From NCBI GenBank assembly GCA_029378245.1, contig JARKIF010000006.1, positions 434,001-498,000 of the forward strand: a stretch of DNA of 64,000 nucleotides, given 5' to 3'. This document shows, in pieces, positions 54,190 to 64,000 of this stretch. The translations under genes and the position numbers were made by a program. The notes under the pieces were generated by a model. It was not told where the DNA came from. It ran no database searches and saw only the letters and a list, made by a program, of their open reading frames with translations. Every line of letters begins with the position of its first letter. Positions within the stretch are counted from its first letter, which is position 1. Source of the DNA: Roridomyces roridus. Taxonomy: Eukaryota > Basidiomycota > Agaricomycetes > Agaricales > Mycenaceae.

Positions 54190-57100
54190 TAAATGACCGA
54201 AGATTTCGCAGGTACGTCAGCCGTTCTCGTCTACGTCGAAATTCAGCTGATCATTCGCAGTGAATAGATGCGACGAACTTTTTTTATTGTGGCGTTTTTC
54301 CAGTTTCTTTGTCTGTATCGATAGCTATGTTTACATTATGATATTATGTTCATGCCATGTACTGCATCATCTTAAGACGGGAAACGGCAATTGGGCAAAT
54401 TTTCCGTACGAGAATCAGCATCCCGAGTACCCAGAAAGAAAGCATCAATCCCGATAAGGCCGGACTCGCGCCAGAAACATGCTCGCAGGGCATTCGTGAA
54501 CTTCAAATCTAAGACTTGGGCCAGCTGGCGCCAAGAGTTCCGGGACTTTATCAAGGAATCCCGAACGAGCCGCAGAGTTCTCAGTCAAACAAGTATCCGC
54601 GAGGGAACGAGAGGCGTCTTTACCCCTAATCCATATTTCCAGGACAGAACTTCTCCGCCGAGCAGATGGCATCTGTGATGAAGCATCGGCAGAAGATCAT
54701 CATCAGCATTCGTTGGACGTCTAGGCGACAGAGGGAGCGCAAAAGGCGCTGCTGACCCCGGTATCGGTGTCCTACTTTTGACTACTCGGTGGCATTTTCA
54801 GAAGGCTGGAATGCAGTCGGCGGAGAAGGTAAAGTTTAAACTGAGGATCGATCAATGGCGACCGGACGTTCGTCGTTGGCGGCAGGTTGGGTTACATTTA
54901 ATCTATCGATGTTTGAAGCCCAACCGATGTTAGACGCCTTCAATCCATCCAGACGCCTGACGTGGGTCCTTTCGGCGCACACCGGAAACAACAGCGCGGG
55001 GGTGAAATTGACACCTTCGGCCCAAGGCCTGGCATGATCCGGGCTGTTTTTCCATCTGGCAGCCGGAGAACAATGTAACTATAACACAGCTCCGCGAGCA
55101 TGCTGCCGTCGACACGTAGATCAATTTAAGTGTCCCTCAACCCGGGCGCATCACTGGCCACTTGGGTATCACCGGGCTGCCACTCACGCCGTGAGACGCC
55201 GTTGCGGGCGGGAACATCTCTTAAATCAGCCGCTGTCAGCGGAGAGGAACAAGTGTTTCGATTCCGAATGTTGGAGATTCCGCCGACCCGGACGATCAGT
55301 GGAATGCCGGAAATCCCCAAGCGCTTGAATATTAAGAGTGTCGGCGTCCCCGACAACATACTGAAGGCAGAATTTTTTCGTCCGACTCCCGAGCTCGAGT
55401 CCAGACCGCCCTTAGTCCCAGGTTGCAGCCCCTTGCTTGGCATGGCATATTACTTGCATTTACTTGGCGCACGCCGAGGGTCCAGACCGGAACGTTAATA
55501 ACCTAAATAGTGCTTGTTTAGTGTCCCTCGGAGGAGCTTGGCAATGTTCACAAGAAACTAATTGCGCGCCGCCCTAGCAACCGGAGTTTATCTGACTCTG
55601 AGGTTGTGGTTGAAAAACGCATAATCCCTTGGTGATGACCGAAAATGGCCGACTGAGTGGTGAACATCGGTACTGCTGCCGGCCGATGCTTCCCAATATC
55701 TTCTCGAAGTCATGTCATGTATGCTGAGCACTTTGTCGAAAAGAGTGTACATGCTGGATGTCCCGGCTGACACTGACCAGAGCAATGATCCGCCCATCGC
55801 AGGCGCCGAAATGTGCCTGAATCAACGGTATTACGGCCAGTCAACGCTCCGTCGGAATTCGACTAGTCGATTCAACACTGGATTGGTACCGCGGTGCTAG
55901 TCTGACAGAACTCGCTGAGGTAGCAGGCAACCTCAGATGGCGCGTCTCGAGTCTCGACCCACCGGCATGGGCACAGCTGTCCAAATTCCGTGCTTGGCTC
56001 CCGTTAAATTCAATTGAATGCTTCATGCCAACTCACATGGATGCATTCTTATCCAAGGCTTTCCCACAGGCTCTCTATTGCACGGAGCCGCTATTGGTTG
56101 CCTTCCGGTGTCGCCCATTCACTACGCAAACCCTCTGGGTATGGCTCGACATTGGTTCGACAGGGGCCTCGGTCGATGATGCAGACTCTTGGCGTGTCCC
56201 ACACATTGAAGTTTGCATTTCTCCCAGTCGTTCTAGGCTCTCTAATGAATATTCCGAGAACCTCGGTATGTATACCTCTGACCAAGTTGCTTCCGGTGTC
56301 GAATGTTCCTCTTGGCTGGACGTTCTTTACATATTCTGCTGCCGGAATTGACTGGCAGTAGAATCAAATTGCACGCGCTGACTGGATTTTGTGGTTATCA
56401 CTGAGTCTGAGCTAAAATGGTGCACTTAGGTTGCTCAAAGATGGTCAAGTCGGGAGGCCGGCGGTTGCACTGGCGGGTGCAATCCACGATACACCGCCAT
56501 GGCCAATATCAAGGGAATTACTATCACCGGAGCCTAGACACCACTGTTGGTGATCCGAGGCCCGGGGCCAAATTCAACTCCCGTCTGTTTCACTGTCCGA
56601 CCTCTATGAGTATGAACTCGAACTGAATTACATGGTCTAGGCTCCACGGAGGCTGGGGGCAAGTGTTTCGCCGCTACCGCACGCTCAACTTCCACTATCT
56701 GGACCCCGTGGAAACCAATATCCACGGAGGAGTTTGGGGATGCTCCAGGTGGTACTGAGGTTATGAGATGCTACTGATACATCCCAGCAAGTAGCCCACG
56801 CACTTGACAAGGACTGGCACTGGCGAAAGCACAGAACCATTCACATGGAGTTGCTGGATTTCTGCGAGCGGCGAATGGTCCATTGATTTCACGGCGCTGA
56901 GAACATTCTCGGCGATCGGAATGTTGGATGTACAATGTTGGAATCCACATATCCCAGCGGGCTTTCCGGGCATTGAGCTGTTGGATCATATTCAATACTT
57001 GTCCACTCGGATACATTTCGTGGGCGTGGTCTTCTGTGTGGGAAGTAGACATGTAGCCCGAGATGCCATTGAAATCACGAGCCGCCGGGATCGCCTGTTT

Positions 57101-57612
57101 CCAAGCATCCGGGGATCCGGTTATCAAACAAAATCTTTGACATTTGATTGCCGCCTTTTCACTCTTGACTCGCTCCTTCGTCTTGCTCCGAGTGCTCCCT
57201 TCACCCGCCTCTTGCCACAGATGTGCTTGAACCTCCAGCCAACTCCTTCTCCGGCTCCAGTGGTGCTAGCAGGAGCAACCACTCGGCCGCTGAGTAGCAT
57301 GGCGGCTGGCCCGGACTCCATCCCAGATTCTTGCCGGTCCTTGACGCCGTTCATACTCAGGCCAAAAGGGGACAATGCCGAAGGCAGCGACACATCCTCT
57401 CACCGCCGCTGAATGCCTGCGCGGAACTGAAATGAAACTACATCATGTCAGCATAGTCTAGGTACGGCCCGGGTAGAACTAACATTGGACAGGCACAAAT
57501 GTCTTGTCCCGGTTTTGCTCTTGGTATGAACACTGCATTTTCAAAGAAGGTATAAAAAGGCCAGGCTATGGTCGTCTTTCCTCACTCCAATTTGCGACGC
57601 CCTCCATCCAAG
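54190..57612. other. long stretch without a supported gene
   Basis: Several frames of 60-200 codons are open (for example 55130-55498 and 56804-57412 on plus, 56771-57127 on minus). None shows a motif, a signal peptide or a splice pattern that extends it, and they overlap antisense. The sequence is probably old, decayed insertion or gene material. A TATA box for the glyoxal oxidase is at 57551-57558. Confidence 0.4.
57551..57558 (+). promoter_or_regulatory. TATA box of glyoxal oxidase gene
   Basis: AAGGTATAAAAAGG places TATAAAAA about 60 bp upstream of the start codon at 57613. Confidence 0.65.
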
Positions 57613-59633
57613 ATGCGTTCTTCCAAGCTCTTCGCCCTCATTCCCTTCCTGCGTCTTGCGGTCGCACAGAACACCTGGACTCTCGTACAGCAAGGCAACA
57701 CAGGGATCATCCCCGTCGAGTTCATCACCCTCTCGCCGACGCTGGGGCTGATGTATGACCGTCCATACGTCAACCCGCTCAAGCTTCCCGATGGCCAGCC
57801 CGCCTGGGCCGCTCTCTGGCATTTTGACACCAACACGGCGACGCCGCTCGAGGTGGAGACCAACACCTTTTGGTGAGTCCCAACTCGTCTTCCAAAACCC
57901 CGTTGCTTATTCGATGACTCCAGTGCTGGGGGTGCCTTTATTTCTAACGGTACACTTGTTGCTATTGGCGGCCAACCGCTCGATGCCATTCCCGGATGGG
58001 GAAATGCTACCGACGGCACCATGGGCATCCGCCTCTTCGGTCCCTGCAACTCGGCGGACGGCACCGGCCCAGGATGCACGGTTTTCGAGGACCCGCAGAA
58101 CATGCACCTCGTTGTAACGCGTTGGTACCCGACGGCTCTGAGAATCCCTGACGGAAGTCTCTTCATCATGGGCGGCAGTGATATCCTGACGACGTTCAAT
58201 GGTGCCGACATCGCCCAGAACAACTACGAATTCTTCCCCCCGCGTAAGGGTGAAGTGGGCAAGGTCAGACCTAGCAAGTTTTTGAACGACACTCTCCCAG
58301 CCAACCTTTTCCCTCGGTGTGTCCTTCGTCTTTTTTCTTTATCTTACTCATGCAATCTAGTTCAATGCTCCTTCCGTCTGGCCACGTCCTCATGATGGCC
58401 AACAACCAGTCCATGATCTACGACATCGAAACCGACACTGAACTTCTCCGGCTCCCGGAGCTCCCTAACGGTGTCCGCATCGGTGTTCCCTTCGACGGTT
58501 TTGCTCAGTTGCTCCCTCTCTCCCCCCCGCTGTACGAACCAACTGTCCTTGCGTGCGGTGGCTCCAACAAACCGGACACCATCACCTTGGAGGAAATGAA
58601 CACCCAGGATGTTGCTACGACTCAGTGTCAGCGCATGACATTGACTCCTGCCGGCCTTGCCGCTGGCTGGCAGATCGAGCACATGCCGGAGCCGCGGATC
58701 ATGCCTGAGACTGTCATCTTGCCCACCGGCGATATCGTCATTCTCAACGGCGCCCATTCTGGGTGAGTTGCAATCTAATTCGCGGTGGAGCCTATATTCA
58801 TTATATACCAGCTACTCGGGGTATCCCTCCGTCGGCAATTCGGCGCTCACCGGCACCAACGGGGCTAATCCTGCAACCCGTGGCATCATGTACCGGACCA
58901 CATTGCCGGCCGGTCAAAGGTAGTCCCTTGTACGACTTCCGTAATTGTCTTATTCATATTTTTTCGCAGACTCACTCAGACCGGTCTCCCCACGAGCAGC
59001 ATTCCGCGGATGTACCACTCCGTTGCGACGCTCACTGCGAAGGGGTACGTGGGCACACTCACCAGCTCATAGTACGTTGTTGACATTACACAGAAACATC
59101 ATGATCGCTGCATCCAACCCGCATCCGTTTGTCCTCACAGCTGACAACAACCCCAACAATCTGTCATTCCCCAGCGAGTACCGCGTAGAGTACCTCAACC
59201 CCGACTTTATCACTCACAACTTGCCCCGCCCGGTGATCACCCACTCTCCTTCCAAGCTGGCGTTCAACGCCAAGGGCACCATCACGGTCACTATCCCGCA
59301 CAGTCTTGCTGCCGGTGAACTTCAGGGTAAGGTTTCCCCCTGCACATGTGAGCCCAATGCTAATGCACGCCTACAGTCTCTCTGATTGACATGGGCTTCA
59401 TCACCCACGCCTGGCACGCCGGCTCCCGCCTCGTGTTCCTCGACCACAAACTTGTCGGTAACCAGCTCACCATCACCACGCCCCCAAACGGCAACATCTA
59501 CCCCCCTGGCCCCGCTTGGATCTACGTCGTCGCCGACGGCGTGTGGAGCGAGGGCGTCCAGATTATGATTGGTGATGGCGGCAACCCTCCTCGTCCTGCT
59601 CAGGGTGTGCCGGTGCATATCAACAGTCTTTGA
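57613..59633 (+). CDS. glyoxal oxidase-like copper radical oxidase (AA5_1), secreted
   Basis: The enzyme oxidises small aldehydes and reduces O2 to H2O2 outside the cell, supplying peroxidases in lignocellulose attack. Seven exons: 57613-57872, 57924-58316, 58361-58762, 58812-58919, 58970-59044, 59094-59326, 59377-59633. A signal peptide (MRSSKLFALIPFLRLAVAQ) is followed by the kelch-type propeller. It has FCAGGAF (the radical-site Cys, with its codon split by intron 1), TRWYPTALRIPDGSLFIMGG, LLPSGHVLMMANNQSMIYD and PETVILPTGDIVILNGAHSG. The copper-ligand motifs are RMYHSVATL and THAWHAGSRLVFLD. The C-terminal DUF1929 domain is FNAKGTITVTIPHSL to GPAWIYVVADGVWSEGVQIM. The family usually has THAVHMDQR; here the second motif is THAWHAG, so substrate preference may differ. 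It appears intact, at about 560 residues. Confidence 0.92.
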
Positions 59634-59864
59634 GGTGGCGTTCAACCAAATCAAACTAATAACTTCGCATTCGCGACGAATCAAAGTAATACTCCCTATT
59701 TTATTCTTTCTCTCTCTCCTTGGTCGGCAGGTTTCCTAGTGTATTTGGGAATCTGTATACAGTACAGTTTGTTATTCTGAAATCTAATATTATATGTGAT
59801 CCAATTCCGTCTCAGCGAGACTCTCAGGGGCAAGGGAGATGTGAGCGCCATGTGGATTAGTTGA

Positions 59865-62055
59865 TTAGCAGAAGTATATTGCAGAGCGTCCTGCGGACAG
59901 GGTTGGAATTTCTAATGAGAAATCAATATCATGCTCGCTAGATGGAAGAAAGAGAAGAACTGACCGAAGATCACATTCCTTTCTAATGGATCTCCTGCCC
60001 ATACTCCCCAGAATAACATCAATCTCCCCCAGAACCCCAGTTTCCTCGACCTGTCCCGCGCGCACTCGACCCGCCAAATCACACAAACGCTCATATCCCT
60101 CCGCACTCTCTGACCGCAAAGGGATGACGCACATACGCGATGTACCCTCCAGAATACGGAGCCATGCAACTGCATGCGCCCCTCGCTCCGTCGCGCCCGC
60201 TCGATAAGATCCTCCCACTCAGGGCTCGTCGTATCTTCAAACTCGTCGAGTCCACAGTCCTCTACGTCCGCGTCGTACACTTTGATGAGCGGCGGGGACT
60301 GGCAAAAGTCGAACAAAGTAAAGAGCACGGGCGACACGCTGCTCTTGCCGGGTTGGGCTGCAAAGATATTGACCTGCTGGACCCATATCGACCGACGCTC
60401 CTTGACGTATTTGTGATGGATGAGATGCCGCAGGAATGAGCGCTCGGTACAACCCAAGTACGGTTCCGGAGCAATTTTAGCTTGAAATACAGGTCAGTTT
60501 ATTCACTGTGAAATAGATATGAATGCACTGAGTAGAAGGCTTCGATAGGGGTCGCAGACGCCGCGATGCCCCGCCTTCCAGTCCACTTTCTGGCACTCGC
60601 GGGAGCCATAGTAGAATCCCTGGCACTCGGAGCAACGCCCGGCGCTGCCACACTGAGAGGATTCAGATTCATAGAGAGTGGAGTTAACAGTCACGTACCC
60701 GCAGGTTATCGCATGCTTTGTACGCAACGGTCTTGGCAGCAAATTCGTCGCGAGCGTCGAGCCGCTCTTGCATAGTATAGGTCAAAAACTGTTGCCATTC
60801 TTGGTACAGCGGGGACCGCTTGAACCGATCGCCAGACATCAGGCCGCGAACCTTCTTGAGGGACTCATCGAACGCGCCCAGTGTGTGATAGTAGACCAGG
60901 GCGAGAGGAAGTTGACCCTGCAAGCAGAAGCGTACCCAATATTCGATCCACCAGCCGTGCGACTCGCACTGGGGTGTAATGAGCACGAGAGCCCGCAGTA
61001 GTCCACGTTTGAGCAACTGCCCAGCCCAGGCTGCCGGTGAGGACATAGAGGTCATCCGATAGATCAGTTTCATGCACTCATCGATTGCGTACGGCGTGTC
61101 TTCGTGTGTTTCGTCATTTTCGCAATAGAAGATGACGGTGCTGACCAGCTCCACCTCGAAATTGAACTCGTACAGAGTGCGACCCAAAGGCCCGACAGGG
61201 ATGCTCGACCATTCGTGTTCCCGTTCAATGGGAAACGCGTCGGCGTGTATGATGAAGTTGATCAGATGTCGGATGCACTGGAAGTACAAGTTGGGATCCG
61301 GGGACGGGTGTTGGATACAGCGGCGAAGGTACCCCAAGAGAAGGGGAGCAAAGTCGTCTATCGAACCGCCGGCTACGTTGATCATCTCCTGAAGTCGCTC
61401 TGCGTGCGAGCGCACCCCAGAGTCGGCAAGGAAACCTCCAACGTTCAGCAGGACGGCGGGCAAGTATTCTTCGTCGATAATATCAGTGTCTTGACCAGCC
61501 AGCTCCAGAAACTTGGCGATGAGTCTATGAGTGCATAGGTCGGTGGATCACGGTGGAAGGGACCACAGAAACACATCAAGTCCGTGTAGAAGGTGATATC
61601 TGCTGGGAGCAACCTGCAGAAGATCTCGGGCAGGACTTTGCGGTTCATGTGAAGGAAGTCGATCCAGGCCACAACACGAGGCCAAAGGGACACCCCCAGA
61701 TCGCCACGGAGCCGCATGCCGAAAATGGCATACAAAGATACCACCGCGCATCGGGCATCATCGACCGCCGCCGGATGACGGACGAGTTCCTTGACTAGGG
61801 ATGCAGCGGGCACCTCGTCAGGATCAAGATTGGCGTAAAAGATAGGCAGGAAGGCCATTTTTTGATCCTCCGAGAGCCTGGAGTCATCCATGAGATCCCG
61901 AGCACGCTTCACAGTGCTAAAAGTCCTCGTCGGCCCCACGGCGGCCGAGACGACACGCTGGCTGGAGTCAAATGCGTGACGGAGGTTTCGGTGGTACTCA
62001 CGCGAATGGAAAACGGAATCCGCTCCAGATTGCGGATGTGGAGATCGCGGTGCAT
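59865..62055 (-). pseudogene. MYND-finger paralog with frameshifts and a lost zinc ligand
   Basis: It is the same family as the gene at 30685: MHRDLHIRNLERIPFSIR, an intron at the same position (61958-62001), RVVSAAVGPTRTFSTVKRAR, SLWPRVVAWIDFLHMNRKVL, YLRRCIQHPSPDPNLYFQCI, GQLLKRGLLRALVLI, LVYYHTLGAFDESLKKV, VAYKACDNL, the finger, FLRHLIHHKYVKERRSIWVQ, and VCVIPLR-like sequence in its C-terminus. The frame shifts near 61470 (between KTLILS and EEYLPAVLLN) and again near 60165 (between MQLHG and LRILEGTSRM). In the finger, YYCS of relatives is YYGS (FYYGSRECQKVDW), removing one Cys ligand. It retains about 60 residues that the other copy has lost. An upstream in-frame ATG at 62112 is an alternative start. 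Confidence 0.8.
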
Positions 62056-62207
62056 GCCGAATTGATCGCACCAAGTTAGAGGCTTTATGACGTCGTCCCG
62101 TACTCCCGGCATTGGCAAGACATAGGTTTGGGCGCACTGCTATTTCCTAATTGACGTACGTGAGGATCCGTTCGCGTAGGAGTGAGGAGGCGTCCGCCGA
62201 CCTGTCG

Positions 62208-62851
62208 CTATCGTTGGGCCTCGTGAGCTAACGAGGAAGGGTGAACGAGTATTAGTACCACGCACATGGCTAATACTTTAGTTGGAGCCTGAAACCAGCC
62301 GCTGGATAATTTGGGTTTCTCGCTGCTAACGTAGACTCTGGAGGGGATGAGCTGAAGGTCAAAAAGTGGACAACGAGCGACACGCACCTGCGGCTCTTGA
62401 CCAAAACACCATCACTTTCCGATCCTGGATCATCGACAACGGCCGCGCAAGCGGCTTTGCTGTTTTCGTCGTCGAGAGTCTCCGCCTTGCGCTTCTTGCT
62501 ACCAAAGGAGATCCAGTGAGCTGACAAAATCAAGTGGCGGACCCCTGACACGCACCTGAGGCTGCTACCCTCCTCCGAGACCTTGGCTGCGTCTCCCAGG
62601 AAATGATTCAACTCGTTCCTCACTTTCTGAGCTGACGTGACGAGGGCCCTCTGCCGCCGCAACTCCGCGTCCTTCTCCTTGAGCTCCTTTTTGAGGCTCG
62701 CAATCTCGCGCGCTTGCTTGGCAATAAGGGCTTTCTGTTCGTCGCTTTGCTTTTGAGGTTGTCTAGGCCGCGTTGGACGAGAGCATGTGAGTCCATGGTC
62801 GGTGAGTCGGGAGATGGTGGTGGTTGGTGTGTGAGAGAGAGTGATCGCCAT
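62208..62851 (-). CDS. small coiled-coil nuclear-type protein
   Basis: From ATG 62851 (MAITLSHTPTTTISRLTDHG) a polar N-terminus leads into a coiled coil (EQKALIAKQAREIASLKKEL, KEKDAELRRQRALVTSAQ, KVRNELNHFLGDAAKVSEE). A 57-nt intron joins SSLS to KKRKAETLDDENSKAACA, where KKRK is a likely nuclear signal, then an acidic stretch (DDPGSESDG) and VKSRR. A second intron with an identical GTGCGTGTC donor leads to VYVSSEKPKLSSGWFQAP; the stop I place at 62208-62210 is tentative. The family is unknown. Confidence 0.6.
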
Positions 62852-63095
62852 CAACCTATGATCCGTCTCAGGAGGATTCCCACGGGGAGCTATCCCAACA
62901 TCTCGATTTTCCTAAGCCGAATTCCTCCTGATGCGGCGAACCGCGATCGCAGCGTGTAATCTAAGAGTCTCTGTCGCTTGAAAACGCTAATCCCTCGCGC
63001 TCCTGAACCAATCGGGTCGCTGCGTCTTTCCGAAGTTGAACAGATACACTTCTCGTGATGGGTTGCTGTCATGTATAGGGACTTGGGTCGACTGA

Positions 63096-63359
63096 CTCGA
63101 CGAGGCGGAGGCTGGCAAGAGGCTGGAGCGGATTCGGGCGCAGGCTCAGTTACTTCCGAAGCGAAAGGAATTGCTCGGGGACGAACGCCCAGACACATTG
63201 GCGGCGATGGCCAATCTTGCATACACGTATTTTCTTCTGGCACGGTCTTCGGAGGCCGGGCAACTTCTCATCGCCGTCAAAAAGGGTGACCGGTGAAATG
63301 ACCATCCGGATGCGATTCAAGCGACGGAGTGGTTGATGAAAGGATGCCGAAGAAGGTGA
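63096..63359 (+). pseudogene. kinesin-light-chain-type TPR fragment
   Basis: The plus-strand frame reads LLGDERPDTLAAMANLAYTY, then LARSSEAGQLLIAVKKG, an in-frame TGA (63294-63296), then NDHPDAIQATEWLMKGC. This is the consensus of kinesin-light-chain TPR repeats (LGxxHPDTLxAMxNLAxTY, EDHPDTIQATNWL), which in fungi usually follow NB-ARC or patatin-like effector domains. No upstream domain is present, so it is a broken remnant. Confidence 0.75.
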
Positions 63360-64000
63360 AACCGGCGCTATAGACTTGGGTGGACGGTATCGAGACGAGT
63401 GAGAGACGCCGGATGATTGGAGGATACGCACATGTAGGACCACTGTTACACGAGGAATTCGAAGACATAGTATCACTCAGCGTCGAGCGAATGTCCACGA
63501 GAGCGATTTGTTTGACCGTCGGGGTGGCACCTGATTACGGGCATGCCGGCTGCGTTGGTCGGACATGGCGAACGAGGAACCGCACATGACGATGGTGGTA
63601 CAGGTCAGAGATGTGTTGATGGGGTGATCCGATCGCGCCTGACATCAAGGTGGCACGTGAAGATCCAAGGTCGGCTGAGTTCTATCCCGAGTCCCGGCCG
63701 TCAAACTGTTGTCCATAATTGTTGGCCTGGCTGTTCTGCGGGGATCTTCACGCGATGACTTCGCGTGGGATACATATATCGGAGTGCACAATCTTTCTAT
63801 CTTTTCCATCAGGCATTCGTTTCAGTTCGTTTCGCTGCTCGCGATGTCGCGCAAATCGCCTGTCGGCGATCCACGAATCTGCTATCGAGATTAGATTATT
63901 TGCGACATTTTCCCGTGAGTCCAGATATTCGTTCGTCTGAGACCCGGGCTCAACTCACGGTGGCAGGTCCCGAGTCCTCACGAGTCCCGGGTTCGACAAG
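63360..64000. other. end of window, nothing recognised
   Basis: No supported gene. The last 60 bases contain a T-arm-like GTCCCGGGTTCGAC, too little to call a tRNA because the window ends. Confidence 0.4.

Noticed and set aside
54390..57412. Several frames of 60-200 codons between the coiled-coil gene and the glyoxal oxidase
   Set aside because: I tried joining them by splice signals and found no conserved protein sense. Treated as non-coding or decayed.
1..64000. CRISPR arrays, bacterial operons or prokaryotic regulatory sites
   Set aside because: The window is eukaryotic (many spliceosomal introns, fungal families), and no regularly spaced identical repeats were seen.

Overview
This window looks like a stretch of an Agaricomycete (mushroom-forming basidiomycete) nuclear genome. 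The protein-coding genes are cut by many short introns, mostly about 42-80 nt. The gene families also fit: a GH71 alpha-1,3-glucanase, an AA5_1 glyoxal-oxidase-like copper radical oxidase, DUF6534-type and 7-TM membrane proteins, MYND-finger paralogs, an NLR with NB-ARC and TPR parts, kinesin-light-chain TPR debris and a divergent Hsp70. All gene models are my own manual splicing from conserved protein sense and splice signals. No transcript or database was available.

Layout. 1-3564: 5' half of a Ty1/copia retrotransposon on the minus strand with its 5' LTR, broken by one in-frame stop. 4.1-7.8 kb: a DUF6534 membrane protein (+) and an MFS transporter (-), convergent with overlapping 3' ends. 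8.8-9.3 kb: a small secreted protein (-). 9.3-12 kb: non-coding, with a 955-bp non-autonomous DNA transposon. 12.0-13.5 kb: a single-pass membrane protein (+). 13.7 kb: a fossil of an Hsp70 C-terminus. 14.2-18.5 kb: a decayed NLR (-) with an insertion, a nonsense codon, frameshifts and a perfect 65-bp inverted duplication of its own N-terminal coding sequence. 18.4-21.4 kb: repeats, probably retroelement remains. 21.5-25.2 kb: a lidless Hsp70-like gene (-) with a long N-terminal extension. 26.4-27.4 kb: a 7-TM protein (+). 30.7-32.7 kb: a MYND-finger gene (+). 34-36 kb: a ferric reductase (+) with a second copy of its 3' end downstream. 37.7-38.8 kb: an SDR (+). 39-42 kb: tRNA-like and transposon fragments. 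42-44.6 kb: GH71 (+). 44.7-46.3 kb: coiled-coil protein (-). 47-48 kb: SDR-like (-). 48.4-51 kb: multi-pass membrane protein (-) interrupted by a 601-bp MITE that appears able to be spliced out as an intron. 51.3-52.2 kb: an 899-bp CACTA-like element whose empty site survives in a paralogous segment at 46.5 kb. 53.2-54.2 kb: coiled-coil protein (+). 57.6-59.6 kb: glyoxal oxidase (+). 59.9-62.1 kb: decayed MYND paralog (-). 62.2-62.9 kb: small coiled-coil protein (-). 63.1 kb: TPR relic.

The functional genes do not form one pathway. Several are secreted or membrane proteins typical of cell-wall turnover, oxidative lignocellulose chemistry and metal uptake (GH71, glyoxal oxidase, ferric reductase, MFS). 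The other theme is rapidly turning-over families (NLR, Hsp70-like, MYND, TPR) in several stages of decay, mixed with at least four small DNA transposons. The observations I rate highest are the MITE that behaves like an intron (49388-49988) and the hairpin made from NLR coding sequence (18254-18430).
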